Shown: positions 40,012-51,000 of the stretch, piece after piece | Layout: each line of letters opens with the position of its first letter | Numbering within the stretch: position 1 is the stretch's first letter | Assembly: GCA_905221605.1 (NCBI GenBank) | Contig: CAJNDS010000780.1 | Span: forward strand, 249,501 to 313,500 | Origin: Symbiodinium natans | Lineage: Eukaryota > Sar > Dinophyceae > Suessiales > Symbiodiniaceae | DNA length: 64,000 nt | Direction: 5' to 3' | Position numbers and translations under genes: made by a program | Notes under the pieces: generated by a model | Seen by the model: only the letters and a program-made list of their open reading frames with translations | Told to the model about the DNA's origin: nothing | Database searches by the model: none

Positions 40012-40455
40012 GAGCAGATATAGGGCTGATGGAGGTCTGGATTGCCGAGGGCTTAGACCCTCAACGACAAAGACCCTCAAGCCTCATCCTCACCACTCAG
40101 GTAGAGGCTGACTGGGCTTTGGAGGTGGCCACCACCTTCACGAGCGCCTCCGAAGCCGGGCTGAGCACATTATGAGGGACTCAACAATCTCCTCACCCTC
40201 AGAGCGTTTCTCGCTCAACATGTCTGAAGGCAGGTGGAGGGTTGGTCTTCGAGCTTTTGGGGATTCTAAGCCTTAGGAGCCCTACGATTCCACGCGCTTG
40301 GCGTGGTTGGGCGACGCGGTGCCTCAGCTTGTTTGGAGCCAAAGATGCTGTAAGAGCCAAGCACAATTCCCTCATCCCCAGCATCGGAATTCATTCAGCC
40401 ACCCTAGCCACCCTCATCTTTGATAGCATAGGGGGTTTGCACCACATCTTGGGGT

Positions 40456-41092
40456 ATGCTTTCCATGAAGTTTCGGGGTTTCAGCAGGGCCCTGGCAGGC
40501 GGTTTTCCTGATTGCAACTGCTTGGACTTCGCTGGAGGCGGGACGGAATCCGTATGTTGTTGCCCGTCGCCGCCATGTTGTCCACATATGGCAGTCCTGG
40601 CTGAGCAGGTAGGAGAGCGCACCCCTGTGATTATGGCTCCATGCTTGAACGCCTGGACTTCGGCTTGGCTGCAGGCTGACCATCCCCTTCAACAGCGCCA
40701 GCGTCGAGTGGCCGCGCTGATCTCGAACAGGCCGTGGCTATGCGCGTGATCGAGAATGCGCTTGTTTGTGGCATTTTGTGGCTGCAGGTGCCTTGCTCGC
40801 CTGGCGCTGTCGGGATTGGAGCTGCCGCGCTATTTGCAGACAGGACTGGCATGCAGAGAGGTTATCTGTCATCAACGCATCATGCCATGACTTCCGGTAT
40901 CCTCCCCACGCCAGACCCAGTGGGCTCGCGTGGAGCCAAGCAGCCGCTGGGCAAAAAGGCAGCGGCGTTTTTATCCCACCGAAGGACATGGCTCCCCTCC
41001 GAGGCCCTCAAGTGAAGCATGTGCCCGAAGGCGCCGGCCGATGCCATGGAAGCCCTACTCGGTGCGCTGGTGCTCGCAGGACGGGTTGCTGA
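40456..41092 (+). other. Overlapping ORFs of uncertain reality
   Basis: Three plus-strand frames (40456-40749, 40734-41015, 40766-41092) overlap in GC-rich single-copy DNA. None shows a known motif. At most one is real. Confidence 0.2.
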
Positions 41093-41255
41093 GTGGTTTG
41101 CGTATTTTGGGAGTGTGTCTTGCCTTGTTGTAGGCGGGTTACCAGGATTCTTTTTGAGAGGGTGGGCAGGGGCAGCTGTAAGGACCCCCTAACAGCCCCA
41201 GCCCCTGGAAGTCGTTCACCCACCATAAAACGGCCAAGTTAATCGAAACTGTAGA

Positions 41256-41300
41256 TCCTAAACCCTAAACCCTAAACCCTTAAACCTTAAACCCGAAAAC
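41256..41300. repeat. Short CCCTAAA array
   Basis: About five degenerate repeats, C-strand on plus. Confidence 0.8.
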
Positions 41301-41350
41301 CCGAGTTCCCAAATCCTAACCTCCCCCCCACATCCGTTTCGCCCCCCGAG

Positions 41351-41412
41351 GTGGGCTCTCGGCCGCTGCGCAGCTCCTGCGCAAGCTTTCTTGGTTCGAC
41401 TCTGAGGAGTTT
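41351..41412 (+). CDS. Exon-like segment
   Basis: Preceded by CCCCCCGAG| and followed by a G-rich run. It reads GLSAAAQLLRKLSWFDSEEF in frame. Amphipathic, probably a real exon of an unknown gene. Confidence 0.4.
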
Positions 41413-41707
41413 TGTTGTTTTCGGGGGAGGGGGGGGGGGGGCGGGTGGAGGGTTTTTGTTCCGGGTTTGGGGATATTTGTTGATTTGTAGTGCAAGCAAA
41501 GTGCTGGAATCTACGTTTCCGTGAGCCGGCTGGACTTTCATTGATTTGAAAGCTAAAGTACTGGAATCGACATCTTAGTGGTCCAATGGCGTCCATTGGG
41601 GTTAACACTCAAAAGGTAGGCTCGTCTTTCCCGGCCAGGTGTAGGGAAGCGCGCTCATCCGAAGTTGTGTGCTTAGGGTTCAGGGTTTCGGGTTTATGGC
41701 CTCTACC

Positions 41708-41735
41708 GTGAACTGAACTGAACTGAACTGAACTA
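41708..41735. repeat. TGAAC pentanucleotide microsatellite
   Basis: Five tandem copies. Confidence 0.85.
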
Positions 41736-42127
41736 AATCCAAGGCCTGCAGAAAAGGAAAAGCGCCCTGTGCAACGCAGGACGGCAGTGGCTCCCTGGTG
41801 CCCGCTGGGGCTCCAGAGACGGCGGCTGGTTTTCTGGGCGCGGCGCTAGTGCCTTCGCATACTTCTTGGAGGGAGTTCGGAGGGCTGAGTTGTAGGCAGT
41901 GATGTTTCTTTTTTTGGTTTTTCAGTCTTTGGTTTTTCCTCTCCTGCAAGGTCCGCTTCTCCTGCTCAGCCTGGCTCGTGAGCAACTATCCGCAGCTGGC
42001 AGCCGACGGCCTCTCAGCAGCTTGGCCATCCGAGGGTGATCGGAAAGGTCTCGAGCCGCCTACACAACGATACACATGCATCGCCCTGGAAAGACGGAAC
42101 TTCCAGTTTTCACGGCCTGAAAGATAA

Positions 42128-42394
42128 TTGGTACTAGATGGTACTAGTATACCGGCTATACCCTTCTCAAGGGGATCCGAACGACGTGAAAAGATCGAAC
42201 CGGCCACGTGCGTCCAGGAAATCCTGAAAGACATGAAAAGATCGATTCGGCCGCCGTCCGTCTCTTTGCAGGACCTTCGACAGAAACTTCTCTCTGCGAC
42301 GCTGCCGGCAATCGGTCTTCGCCAAAGCCTGCTGCCTCACCAGGGGACAGGCGCTCCAGACTCAAAGCGTCGGGGATGGGGCTCGGGGCAATGA
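42128..42394 (+). other. Exon-like ORF, unrecognised
   Basis: Contains EILKDMKRSIRPPSVSLQDL after a GCGTCCAG acceptor-like site and LRQSLLPHQ before GGGGACAGG. Helical, charged; family unknown. Confidence 0.35.
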
Positions 42395-42621
42395 GAATGT
42401 GAGAAGCAGGCGAAGCTGCAGTGGGCAGGGCTTCTGACCATCCTGTGTTCTATGCTAACCCTTGCCCACCTGCATCATGCGCCAGTGGGTGAGGACATTT
42501 GGCCAATGACACTCTTCAGCCTGAGATGCTGGACTGAGCTTTCCTGTGAAGGGATCGCTGACACGGGAATCCTACTTTTTGGGGGTCTATATCAGGGGTC
42601 CGTGATTTTCAAAACCCCCAC

Positions 42622-42918
42622 ATGACAGAGCTGCAGTTGAGTTCCCACGAGCTTTTGGTCGGAGTTGAGCTTAGTCAGGAGCAATTGGTGGGCGAGGCGA
42701 TTCATCTTCCCCTTGGCGATATCCATGCCTCTTGGAAGACTCATGTGATGTTTACATACCTCCGGCACATACGAAAGGACAGCACAGCAACATCCCGAAC
42801 CCATTGCAAACCAGGTTGCCTTGTCCGAGCTGTGGACACAGCTGGAGCCTGCTGTGGGGATAAAATGGCCCCTCCAAGGGCGGCAGTGCAGGCGTTCTGC
42901 AAGGCACCTCGATTTTGA
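42622..42918 (+). other. Exon-like ORF, unrecognised
   Basis: Reads MTELQLSSHELLVGVELSQE and HASWKTHVMFTYLRHIRKD. Good protein-like composition at the start, poorer after 42780. Opposite frame 42592-43029 (minus) is the alternative. Confidence 0.3.
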
Positions 42919-43602
42919 GACAGACCCCCATGAGTAAGGATGCGTGCCTGGAGGGTGCAGCGTTTTCTGCTGTGTACGTGTCAGTGAGATTCTTCCAGGA
43001 ATGTCAGGTTTGGGGGTTAGGCCTAGCATTCTTGCCCTGCACCTTGCTATCCGGCACTTGGCGGAAAGCCTTTGGGCCCACGAAGAAATGCCAGAGGGAC
43101 CGAGCGCCTAGAAGGTGGCGAATGGTCAGGATCAAGCACTCTTCTATGCCGGTAGTAGGATAAGATCATTAGTGCCAAAATCAGCTATACACCTCCAGGT
43201 AACGGTCTGATGTGCGCCAAAGCCTGCCATGTCAGTGCCAGAGCTTCTGACCCTTGCAACCGTCACGTCCGCAGACGGCTGGGATCTTCCAGGCGCTTTG
43301 GGTTTCGGGTTTAGGGTTTAGGGTTAGTGCAGAAAACAGCGGCTCCCCCTCAAGAGTTGAATATGTGCATAGGTGTATTGCTGCAGCTAAATACGATTAT
43401 ACTTCTCTATGATTATGTAATGGGTTTATTTTACTGATTCTTGCTTTTTCTTAGCAATGTTATTTTAGGTACATTTTTGTCGTAAGGTACTTTCATGTCG
43501 TCTCACTTTTGTTTGCCGCTTTCTGTCCAGGCCAGCCGCTGGAGCCGCTGGGAGCGACCTTGCAGCGATTTGGGGACCTTTCCAAAAGTCGACATCCATC
43601 GT

Positions 43603-43727
43603 TTGGGATGTTCCCCCTTATACTAATCAGTCCTCAGTGGGGATTATCACTGGTCCTTAGTGGGGATTATCATAAAGAGTACCATAATCCCGATTAAGAA
43701 TGTTTAGGATACGGGGGAACGTCCCAA
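43603..43727. mobile_element. MITE-like element, 125 bp, copy 1
   Basis: Terminal inverted repeats of about 24 bp: left TTGGGATGTTCCCCCTTATA, and right (reverse complement) TTGGGACGTTCCCCCGTATC. Inside is a repeated TCCT(C/T)AGTGGGGATTATCA word. No coding capacity. Confidence 0.8.
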
Positions 43728-43856
43728 TCCCTCGTGCAGTTGGGAATGTCTGCAACGGCTCTCGCTGCCCCGGAGATCACAAGGTCACAACATCACAGGC
43801 AACACAGGATCAACACAGCTCATCGTCCTGGCCCCTAACTTTTGGTACCCTTAACA

Positions 43857-43953
43857 TTGGGATGTTCCCCCTTGTACTAACAGTATGAAGGGATTTTTGT
43901 AGGGTCACTGTAATCCCTAGTAAGGACTGTTAGCAGAAGGGGGAACACCCCAA
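43857..43953. mobile_element. MITE-like element, 97 bp, copy 2
   Basis: Same family as 43603-43727. Left end TTGGGATGTTCCCCCTTGTA, right end (reverse complement) TTGGGGTGTTCCCCCTTCTG, with inverted repeats of about 27 bp. Its right end abuts a CCCTAAA array. Confidence 0.8.
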
Positions 43954-44410
43954 CCCTAAACCCTAAACCCTAAACCCTAAACCCTAAACCCTAAACCCTA
44001 AACCCTAAACCTTAAACCGTAAACCCTAAACCCTAAACCCTAAACCCTAAACCCTGAACCCTGAAACCCTAAACCCTAAACCTTAAACCCTAAACCCAAA
44101 ACCCTAAACCCTAAACCCTAAACCCAAAAACTCTAAACCCTAAACCCTAAACCCTAAACCCTGTCTGAGGAAGGCAGACCCAATGAAACGCCCGCAGCGG
44201 ACCCATCCTCAACGCACGAGGCTTGCGGCTTCCGCAAATGTGCCATGAAGGGCCTCTTATTTTGAGCGTAGACAAGCTCCCAGTGCGGACCCTAAACCCT
44301 AAACCCTAAACCCTAAACCCTAAACCCTAAACCCTAAACCCTAAACCCTAAACCCTAAACCCTAAACCCGAAACCCTAAACCCGAAACCCTAAACCCTAT
44401 ACCCCCAACC
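43954..44410. repeat. Two CCCTAAA arrays flanking a short single-copy piece
   Basis: 43954-44163 and 44289-44400 are (CCCTAAA)n with variants, separated by 44164-44288. Confidence 0.9.
44170..44246 (+). CDS. Exon-like segment between CCCTAAA arrays
   Basis: Reads EGRPNETPAADPSSTHEACG then FRKCAMKGLLF after a TCTGAG| acceptor-like site. Not followed by a G-array, unlike most. Low certainty. Confidence 0.3.
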
Positions 44411-44423
44411 CTCAACCCTCCAG

Positions 44424-44923
44424 CGGGTTCACTATCGGGGATGGTTTCGTATCGGGTTTTGCGAGTTTTTTGTTTTTCTGTCCAGGATAAAAAAGGTTTC
44501 AGGAAGGAAATTTGCATTTGCGACAGTCCCATGCTAACCATTAGCCTTTCTTCCGAAAACAAAATCAACTTTTGGTTTCTACATTTGCGCACCGCGCACT
44601 CGCCTTTCGCACACACTGCGCTTCAACAATGCTACGAAACCCCACGCAGGCCGATGAATTGGTGCTTTTCTTTTCATTGGAAAACCGATTGGCCAGAGCA
44701 AAGAAAAATAGGCGCGGAACGCAGTCACTGCGTTCCGTCGTTTGTACCATGTTGAAGAAGAAGAAGAAGCAAAGAATGAAAGAAGAGTGTAAGAGGGAAT
44801 GCGAAATCATGCGAAAACCATGTGCAGGCCACGTATTCAGGCAATCCCTTTAGAAGTGGAAAAGTGGGCGGGCGCATGGTGCAGCGTCAAAACCATGCAA
44901 ACGCGTCCCCGATAATGAACCCG
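44424..44923. mobile_element. 500-bp element with terminal inverted repeats
   Basis: The left end CGGGTTCACTATCGGGGATG matches the reverse complement of the right end CGGGTTCATTATCGGGGACG with two differences. It has no transposase, and contains a perfect 10-bp hairpin at 44715-44737. Probably a nonautonomous DNA transposon. Confidence 0.65.
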
Positions 44924-44929
44924 TCTGCT

Positions 44930-45520
44930 AAACCCTCAACCCTAAACCCTACACCCTAAACCCTCAACCTTAAACTCTCAGCCCGAAACCCTAAACCCTT
45001 TCTCCCCCGGTGTAGGCAGTAGGCTTCTGGGTTCTTTAGGGAGGATGGCCATGTCTCCAAGTTATGGTCCTTTTCGGGTGCCCTTCCTATGATGTAGCAT
45101 TACAACAGGAAGCCCAAACCGGGGCCCATCTTCCTTGCAAAGTCCTACATGTCAGGTCGCGAAGCACCCATGGGATTTAGACAAGTACAGGGCTTAGTGC
45201 ATGGGGCAAATTCTGCGGCATGCGCTCTCAGCCCTATGTGCGTCTAAGCCCCAAAGCCCTATGTTGGGACAACTCCAACTAAATACACCTCAAAGCCTAG
45301 CCTCAGACCCCCAGAATGCTAAACCCCCCTCAAAAGCTAAAGTCCCAAAAGTCCTCAAACCCCGACAGCCCTAAAATCCCGAATATCCTTAAAGCCACCC
45401 CAAAAAACCCTAAACCCCAAAACCCCAAAACCCTAAACCCCAAAACCCCAAAACCCCAAACCCGAAACCCTAAACCCTAAACCCTAAATCCTAAACCCTA
45501 AACCCTAAACACTAAAGCCT
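44930..45520. repeat. Degenerate CCCTAAA arrays
   Basis: 44930-45000 and 45395-45520 carry CCCTAAA, CCCCAAAA and related words. Between them is C-rich degenerate sequence with no gene seen. Confidence 0.8.
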
Positions 45521-45599
45521 TTAACGCCCTCCCGACCTTGAGGGACCACAGGGCGGAGCCGATGCAGAGCCGCGCCTCGGCCTATTTTTTTTGCATTTT

Positions 45600-45663
45600 C
45601 TATTATTATTATTAATATTTTTATTGTTATTACTATTATGATTCTTATTATTATTACTATTAC

Positions 45664-45703
<40 letters not shown>

Positions 45704-45820
45704 GTTATTGTTATTATTATTATTATTATTATGATGATGATGATGATGATTATTATTGTTATTATGATTATGATTATGATTATGATTATGATGATGATGA
45801 TTATTATTTTTATTTTTTTA
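45600..45820. repeat. TAT/GAT trinucleotide microsatellite
   Basis: Long (TAT)n, (ATG)n and (TTATGA)n runs. Open frames encoding poly-Ile or Met are artefacts. Confidence 0.9.
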
Positions 45821-46199
45821 GCATACAATATGGGCTTAGGGCTCGGGCTTTGTTTTTGTTTTGTGTTTGCTTTTGTTTTCGTTTTTCCATTGTTAGCATA
45901 CAATATGGGCTTAGGCATTAGGCTTCAGGGCTTCGGGTGGAGTGGGGTTTGGGGTTTAGGGTTTAGGGTGGTTTGGGGTTTTAGGGCGTAGGGTTTAGGG
46001 GCATCATTGCCCAACATAGGGATGCCCCCTATTCTATCGCAAAATACTGTACTCCTTACTACAGGAACCCCCCAAAATGGGTAGCAAGCGGGGGGCCCGG
46101 GTGAAGAAGAAGCCCCAAAGCCAATCGAGCCATGTGGTCGGTAGCCACTTGCTACATCCCTTTAAACCCTACACCCCTGAACTTTTATAAAGCGCACAG

Positions 46200-48009
46200 C
46201 TGCCAACTGGCAGGCCGCCAGAAGACCCCGCAGACAAGCCAGAGGCTGTGACTGTCTCCGGCAGTCCGACGACCATTTTGGCGGGCGTTCTTCCTGCAAA
46301 TCTCGCTGCCATGGAGAAGGGCGTCAAGGACCTGGAACAAAGGGGATGCCCTGAGGTGAGCCGCCTTTCCTCCATTCTCATCGATTCCAAGCCCCAAGCC
46401 CTCACCTCTAAAGGCAACCCAAACCCCTCCGACTCTTGGACCCTCGTCTTCGAAACCTCTGCCTGCACGGAGGAAGTGGAGGAGTCCTCGCTGTCTCTTT
46501 CGGGCCTCATCCCGCCCATGGGACATCCTCCGAGCCTCCGGGAGGCCTCTGCCTTCGTGGGCGCGGCGAAGCTTTGCTTGAGGGAAGCACTTTGTGACAT
46601 TTGGGGGTTTCCGACATTGGGGGGTAACCTTTTTGGTGTCCTTGGTGGATGTCCTCACGGTGCCTAGGAAATGGGAGGGGGGATCCCAGGTACAACGGTT
46701 TCAGCTTTGTGGTCTGTGTATGTCTGTGTTGTTGAAAGGCGTGTTGAGCCCTAAGTCACCCTACTCTTCCCTAGTGCCGTTGTCAGGAAGAGAGCATCCC
46801 TGAAGCAGCCGCTGAAGTTCGACAACGTGCAGGACTTCATCGTGGACTGCCTAAGGCAGACCAACCACGCCGACGGCTCCGACACACCCTCCTCGGTCGC
46901 GGATAAGGCGCCTTCCCTGAGCTTCTCCTAAACCTCCCTAAGCTTCCCCTAAGCTTTCCCCAACACATCTCCTGAGTAGACCTTCCTAACCCCTCCCAAA
47001 ACCCTCCACCGGTGAAAGATGGCCAGGAGAAGGACGACGATGAGCTGCTCAAGGTGAGCTCCGCGGAAGAGGAGTTGGCCCGGCTGAAGGTGGAGACCAT
47101 GCGCTACATGGTGACCTCTGTGAAGCTTGGGGGCCAGAAAGTGGGGGCCACGCTTTCTTTTATTGGTCGCCCTTCAAAACCGGGGCCCTAAACCCCGAAC
47201 CTGAGGAACACCCTTAAACCCTGAACCCTAAACTCCCGAAGCTCCAAACCCTGAACCATGAGCCCTAAACCCTAAACCCTAAACCCTAAACCCTAAACCC
47301 TAAACCCTAAACCCTAAACCCTAAACCCTAAACCCTAAACCCTTAACCCTAAAATCCTAAACCCTGAACCCTGAACCCTAAACCCTAAACCCTTAAACCC
47401 TAAACCCTAAACCCTAAACCCTGAACCCTAAAACCCCAAGAGCTGAGGAAGTACAGCTTGGGGGAGTCCCTCCACACCAGCCGAGTGATCTACTTCACCA
47501 ACGACCAGGCCCTCAAGGCCCCTGGCTGGTGAGTGCGCAGTTTGAGGAGTTGAGGAGGTTAAGGGTTTAGAGGGTTTAGAGGGTTTAGAGGGTTTAGAGG
47601 GTTTAGAGTGTTTAGAGGGTTTAGAGGGTTTAGGGGGTTTAGAGGGTTTAGGGTTTAGGGGTTTAGTGTAGAGGGTGTAGAGGGTTTAGAGTTAGAGGGT
47701 TTAGAGGGTTGAGGGTTGAAGGTCCTGTATCAAAGCGGGTCCAGGGCGCAGAGACAGTGTTCAACTGTTTGGGCTCAGGGTTCAGGGTTTAGGGTTTACG
47801 CAATTTAGGCTTAGGGTCTTGGGTTTAGGGTTGTTATGCGCTTAGGCGCCCTGAAGGTGTCACCAGTGCAGATGCCCATGGTGAGGGAGGCGCCTTGGAC
47901 CCCAAGCCGAGACGCCATGTGAACCCCATAAACCCCAAACCCCTGAGCTCACGTGCCGCCTAAACCCGAAACCCTAAACCCCAAACCCCTAAACCCTAAA
48001 CCCTAAACC

Positions 48010-48097
<88 letters not shown>

Positions 48098-51000
48098 ACC
48101 CTAAACCCTAAACCCTAAACCCTGAACCCTGAACCCTGAACCCTAAACCCTAAACCCCAACCCTCAACCCAGGCCCTAAACCAGCGAAAAGAGGCAAGCA
48201 CTCGCATTGCATTCTGAAGCACGCTCATGCGGTTGTACGAGGATGCCACCCGCCACCGCGCAGTGTTTCGGGCCTGTGGGGAAAACAAGAAACATGAGGT
48301 TAACGTTTTCTTTATTGTTGGCTGTTCGTGCCCGAACACACAAAAAAACACGAGGTTGTGTGAGGATGCCGCCCGCCACTTTGTTGCTCCTGCGACCGAA
48401 AACAAGAAACATGAGGTTTAGCAAAGTTTGGTTGTTTTTTGGCTGTGCGTGCCGGAAAAATCCAGAGTGATTTAGCTTTGTTGGCTCACCCTCCCCCCCC
48501 TCCCCCCTCCTCTTGTTTTGACGTGGTTCCTTTGGAATTGGTGCCCCAATAACCACGCCTACCGCGGGCCGATTGAGTTGTTCGAGTGGGATGGACCGCT
48601 CCATGACATGACAGAGTGAGGTTGGGGAACGGGGCTTGCTGATGAAAAATATGCTTTCTTTCTTCATGTTTTGGGATTCTCTGGGTGGGTGGGTTTTTTT
48701 CTAGAGTCAAAGCGGCTCCTAAACCCGAAACCCGAAACCCTAAACCCTAAGCCCTATAAACCCTAACCCCCCAAGGCGCTGGGAATCCATGAGCCCAAAT
48801 TGGTCATCCGCCTGGTGCCCTGCCAGAAGGGCCGGACGTATTGGGAGGGCCGGCCAGCCATCAAGAATATCCTTCCTACCAAGGCCAGAATCTCTGGTGG
48901 TGGTGGTGGTGGTGGGGGTGTTTTGGGGTTTAGGGGGTTGAGGGGTTTAGGGGTTTAGGGGTTTAGGGGGTTTAGGGGTTTAGGGGGTTTAGGGGTTTAG
49001 GGGTTTAGGGGTTTAGGGGTTTAGGGGTTTATGGGGTTTAGGGGGTTTAGGTCCCTGAAACTAAGCCCTCAGTCAACCCTCCAGGGGGCAGGTGTGCGGG
49101 TTTGCGGGGGATGAAGGGGGGGTTGCGGGAGAGTATTGGGTGTTTTTGCAGAAGTCTTTACCTGGGGTCTGGGCTCTTGCTAACTCACCCCCCTGCACCC
49201 CCCAAGACTCCCACAACTCGGAACATTTCGGAGGCCAATCCTGAGCTCGAGGGCCATGAGCAGCTGGTGGAGACGGACCTGAACCTCATTGCCCGTGAGG
49301 TTCTGCTGCCTGTGGCCATGAAGAGCCTGGGCTGGCGTGTGTTTTGCCATTCATGGTGCCCACGGCTCTTTCCCTAAACCCTAACCCTAAACCCTCAACC
49401 CTAAACCCTAAACCCTAAACCCTAAACCCTAAACCCTAAACCCCAAAAAACCCCAAACCCTAAACCCTAAACCCTAAACCCTAAAGAAGCTTCAAGGACC
49501 CATGCCCTCATCGTTGGCACGAGCTCCTGCAGCCTCACGAGGGCATTCGCCGAAGTGAGTGCGCCTATCCAGCGCCGCTATGGGGAAGCCTGCCCGTTTC
49601 GTATGGTGACGTGGCCGCTGCCCTTTACAAGCTTGGTGGCCCTTGCCTCAGTGGGTTGAAGAAGACCTCCCGATGGAAAGCCGAGGTGATTTTTGAGCAT
49701 GCTTGGAACCTGCACGTGCGCTCCACCATGAAGAGCGACAGCGTGGAGCACATTCTGAAAGAGAAGAGTACCTCCTGGAGCAACGCCAACTTTGTGAAGG
49801 CCCTTTGAGAAGGTGTATGCTCCAGCATGTCCAACATACTGTTAAACCCCAAGGTCCGAAAGCCTCTTAGAGTCTTAGATCCTGCTGCCTGCATCTCCTT
49901 TTGAGGCCCTGTCCCACAAGTTCGGCTGCGATCCAGCATTTTGGCCCCAGCAGAAACTGGTCAAGGGGGCTGCAGCCTACATGGTCTTCGAATGCTTGCA
50001 GCTCGACCTATGAACCCTACCGCGAGCCCGACATCGATTTGGGGGCACAACTTAGGGTGTAATCCTGTAACCCCCATCTTTGAGGAACGAGGAACGCCTG
50101 CACGACTCGCGCGCGGCTGTGCAGTTCGAGAACATGTTCATCACGTCCCTGCACACCTACCTGCCGCTTGGGTAAGGAAAGAACCTCTTCACACAGCGTA
50201 TAGCCCAAACCGGAAAAAATAAGACCTGAACCCTCCAACGATCCCGCTTAGCCAAACCGAACCTCGTAAACCCTGAGACTATGACATAAATCCCGCACCC
50301 TGCAGTGCCCTAAAGCCTCCAAAAATCGAATACCCCAAGCCCTGAACCCCGAAACTGAGCCCCAATACCGAATACCGCAATACCTGAATGCCCGACTGCC
50401 CAAGCCCTAAACCCTCAACCCTCAACCCTCAGCCCTCAACCCTCAACCCTAAAAACCCTAAACCCTAAACCCTCAACCCTAAACCCTTAACCTAAAGCCC
50501 AAGAGGCCGGTCTTGGCGCTTTGGACTAACGGAGACCTGAACACCTTGAGCCCGCAGGTGGCGCCACCATGGCCAAGTAGGTGTATTAGGGTTTAGGGGT
50601 TTTAGGGGTTTTTGGGGTTTAGGGGTTTAGGGGTTTAGGGGTTTAGGGGTTGAGGGTTTAGGGGTTGAGGGTTGAGGGGTTGAGGGTTGATGGTTTAGGG
50701 GTCTAGGGTTTAGGGGGTTGAAAGGTCACCGACTTGCGGGGGGTGGTTCGGGGTTCACGTTCGGCGGGATCTCTTCTCTGAGGGATTGGCGTCACATCTT
50801 CGGTTTTAGGTTTTTGGATTCTTCTCTGAGGAGTTTTATTTAGTCTTTGGGCGATTGGGGCTCAGGCGGGCTCAGGAAAGATTTTGGGCCTCTGGGGTAT
50901 GGAGCGTTGCTAGGGGGTTTCATCAGGACTCCAGGGTATATTTTGTAAGGCTTTAGGTATCCGTGGCCGAAGCCCAAACCTTGAACCCAACTCGGCCCAA

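Noticed and set aside
45505-45991. Poly-isoleucine ORFs on both strands
   Set aside because: They come from the TAT/GAT trinucleotide repeat.
46169-46658. Minus-strand ORFs opposite the first exon of the large gene
   Set aside because: They are shadows of the plus-strand exon 46200-46355 and adjacent intron.
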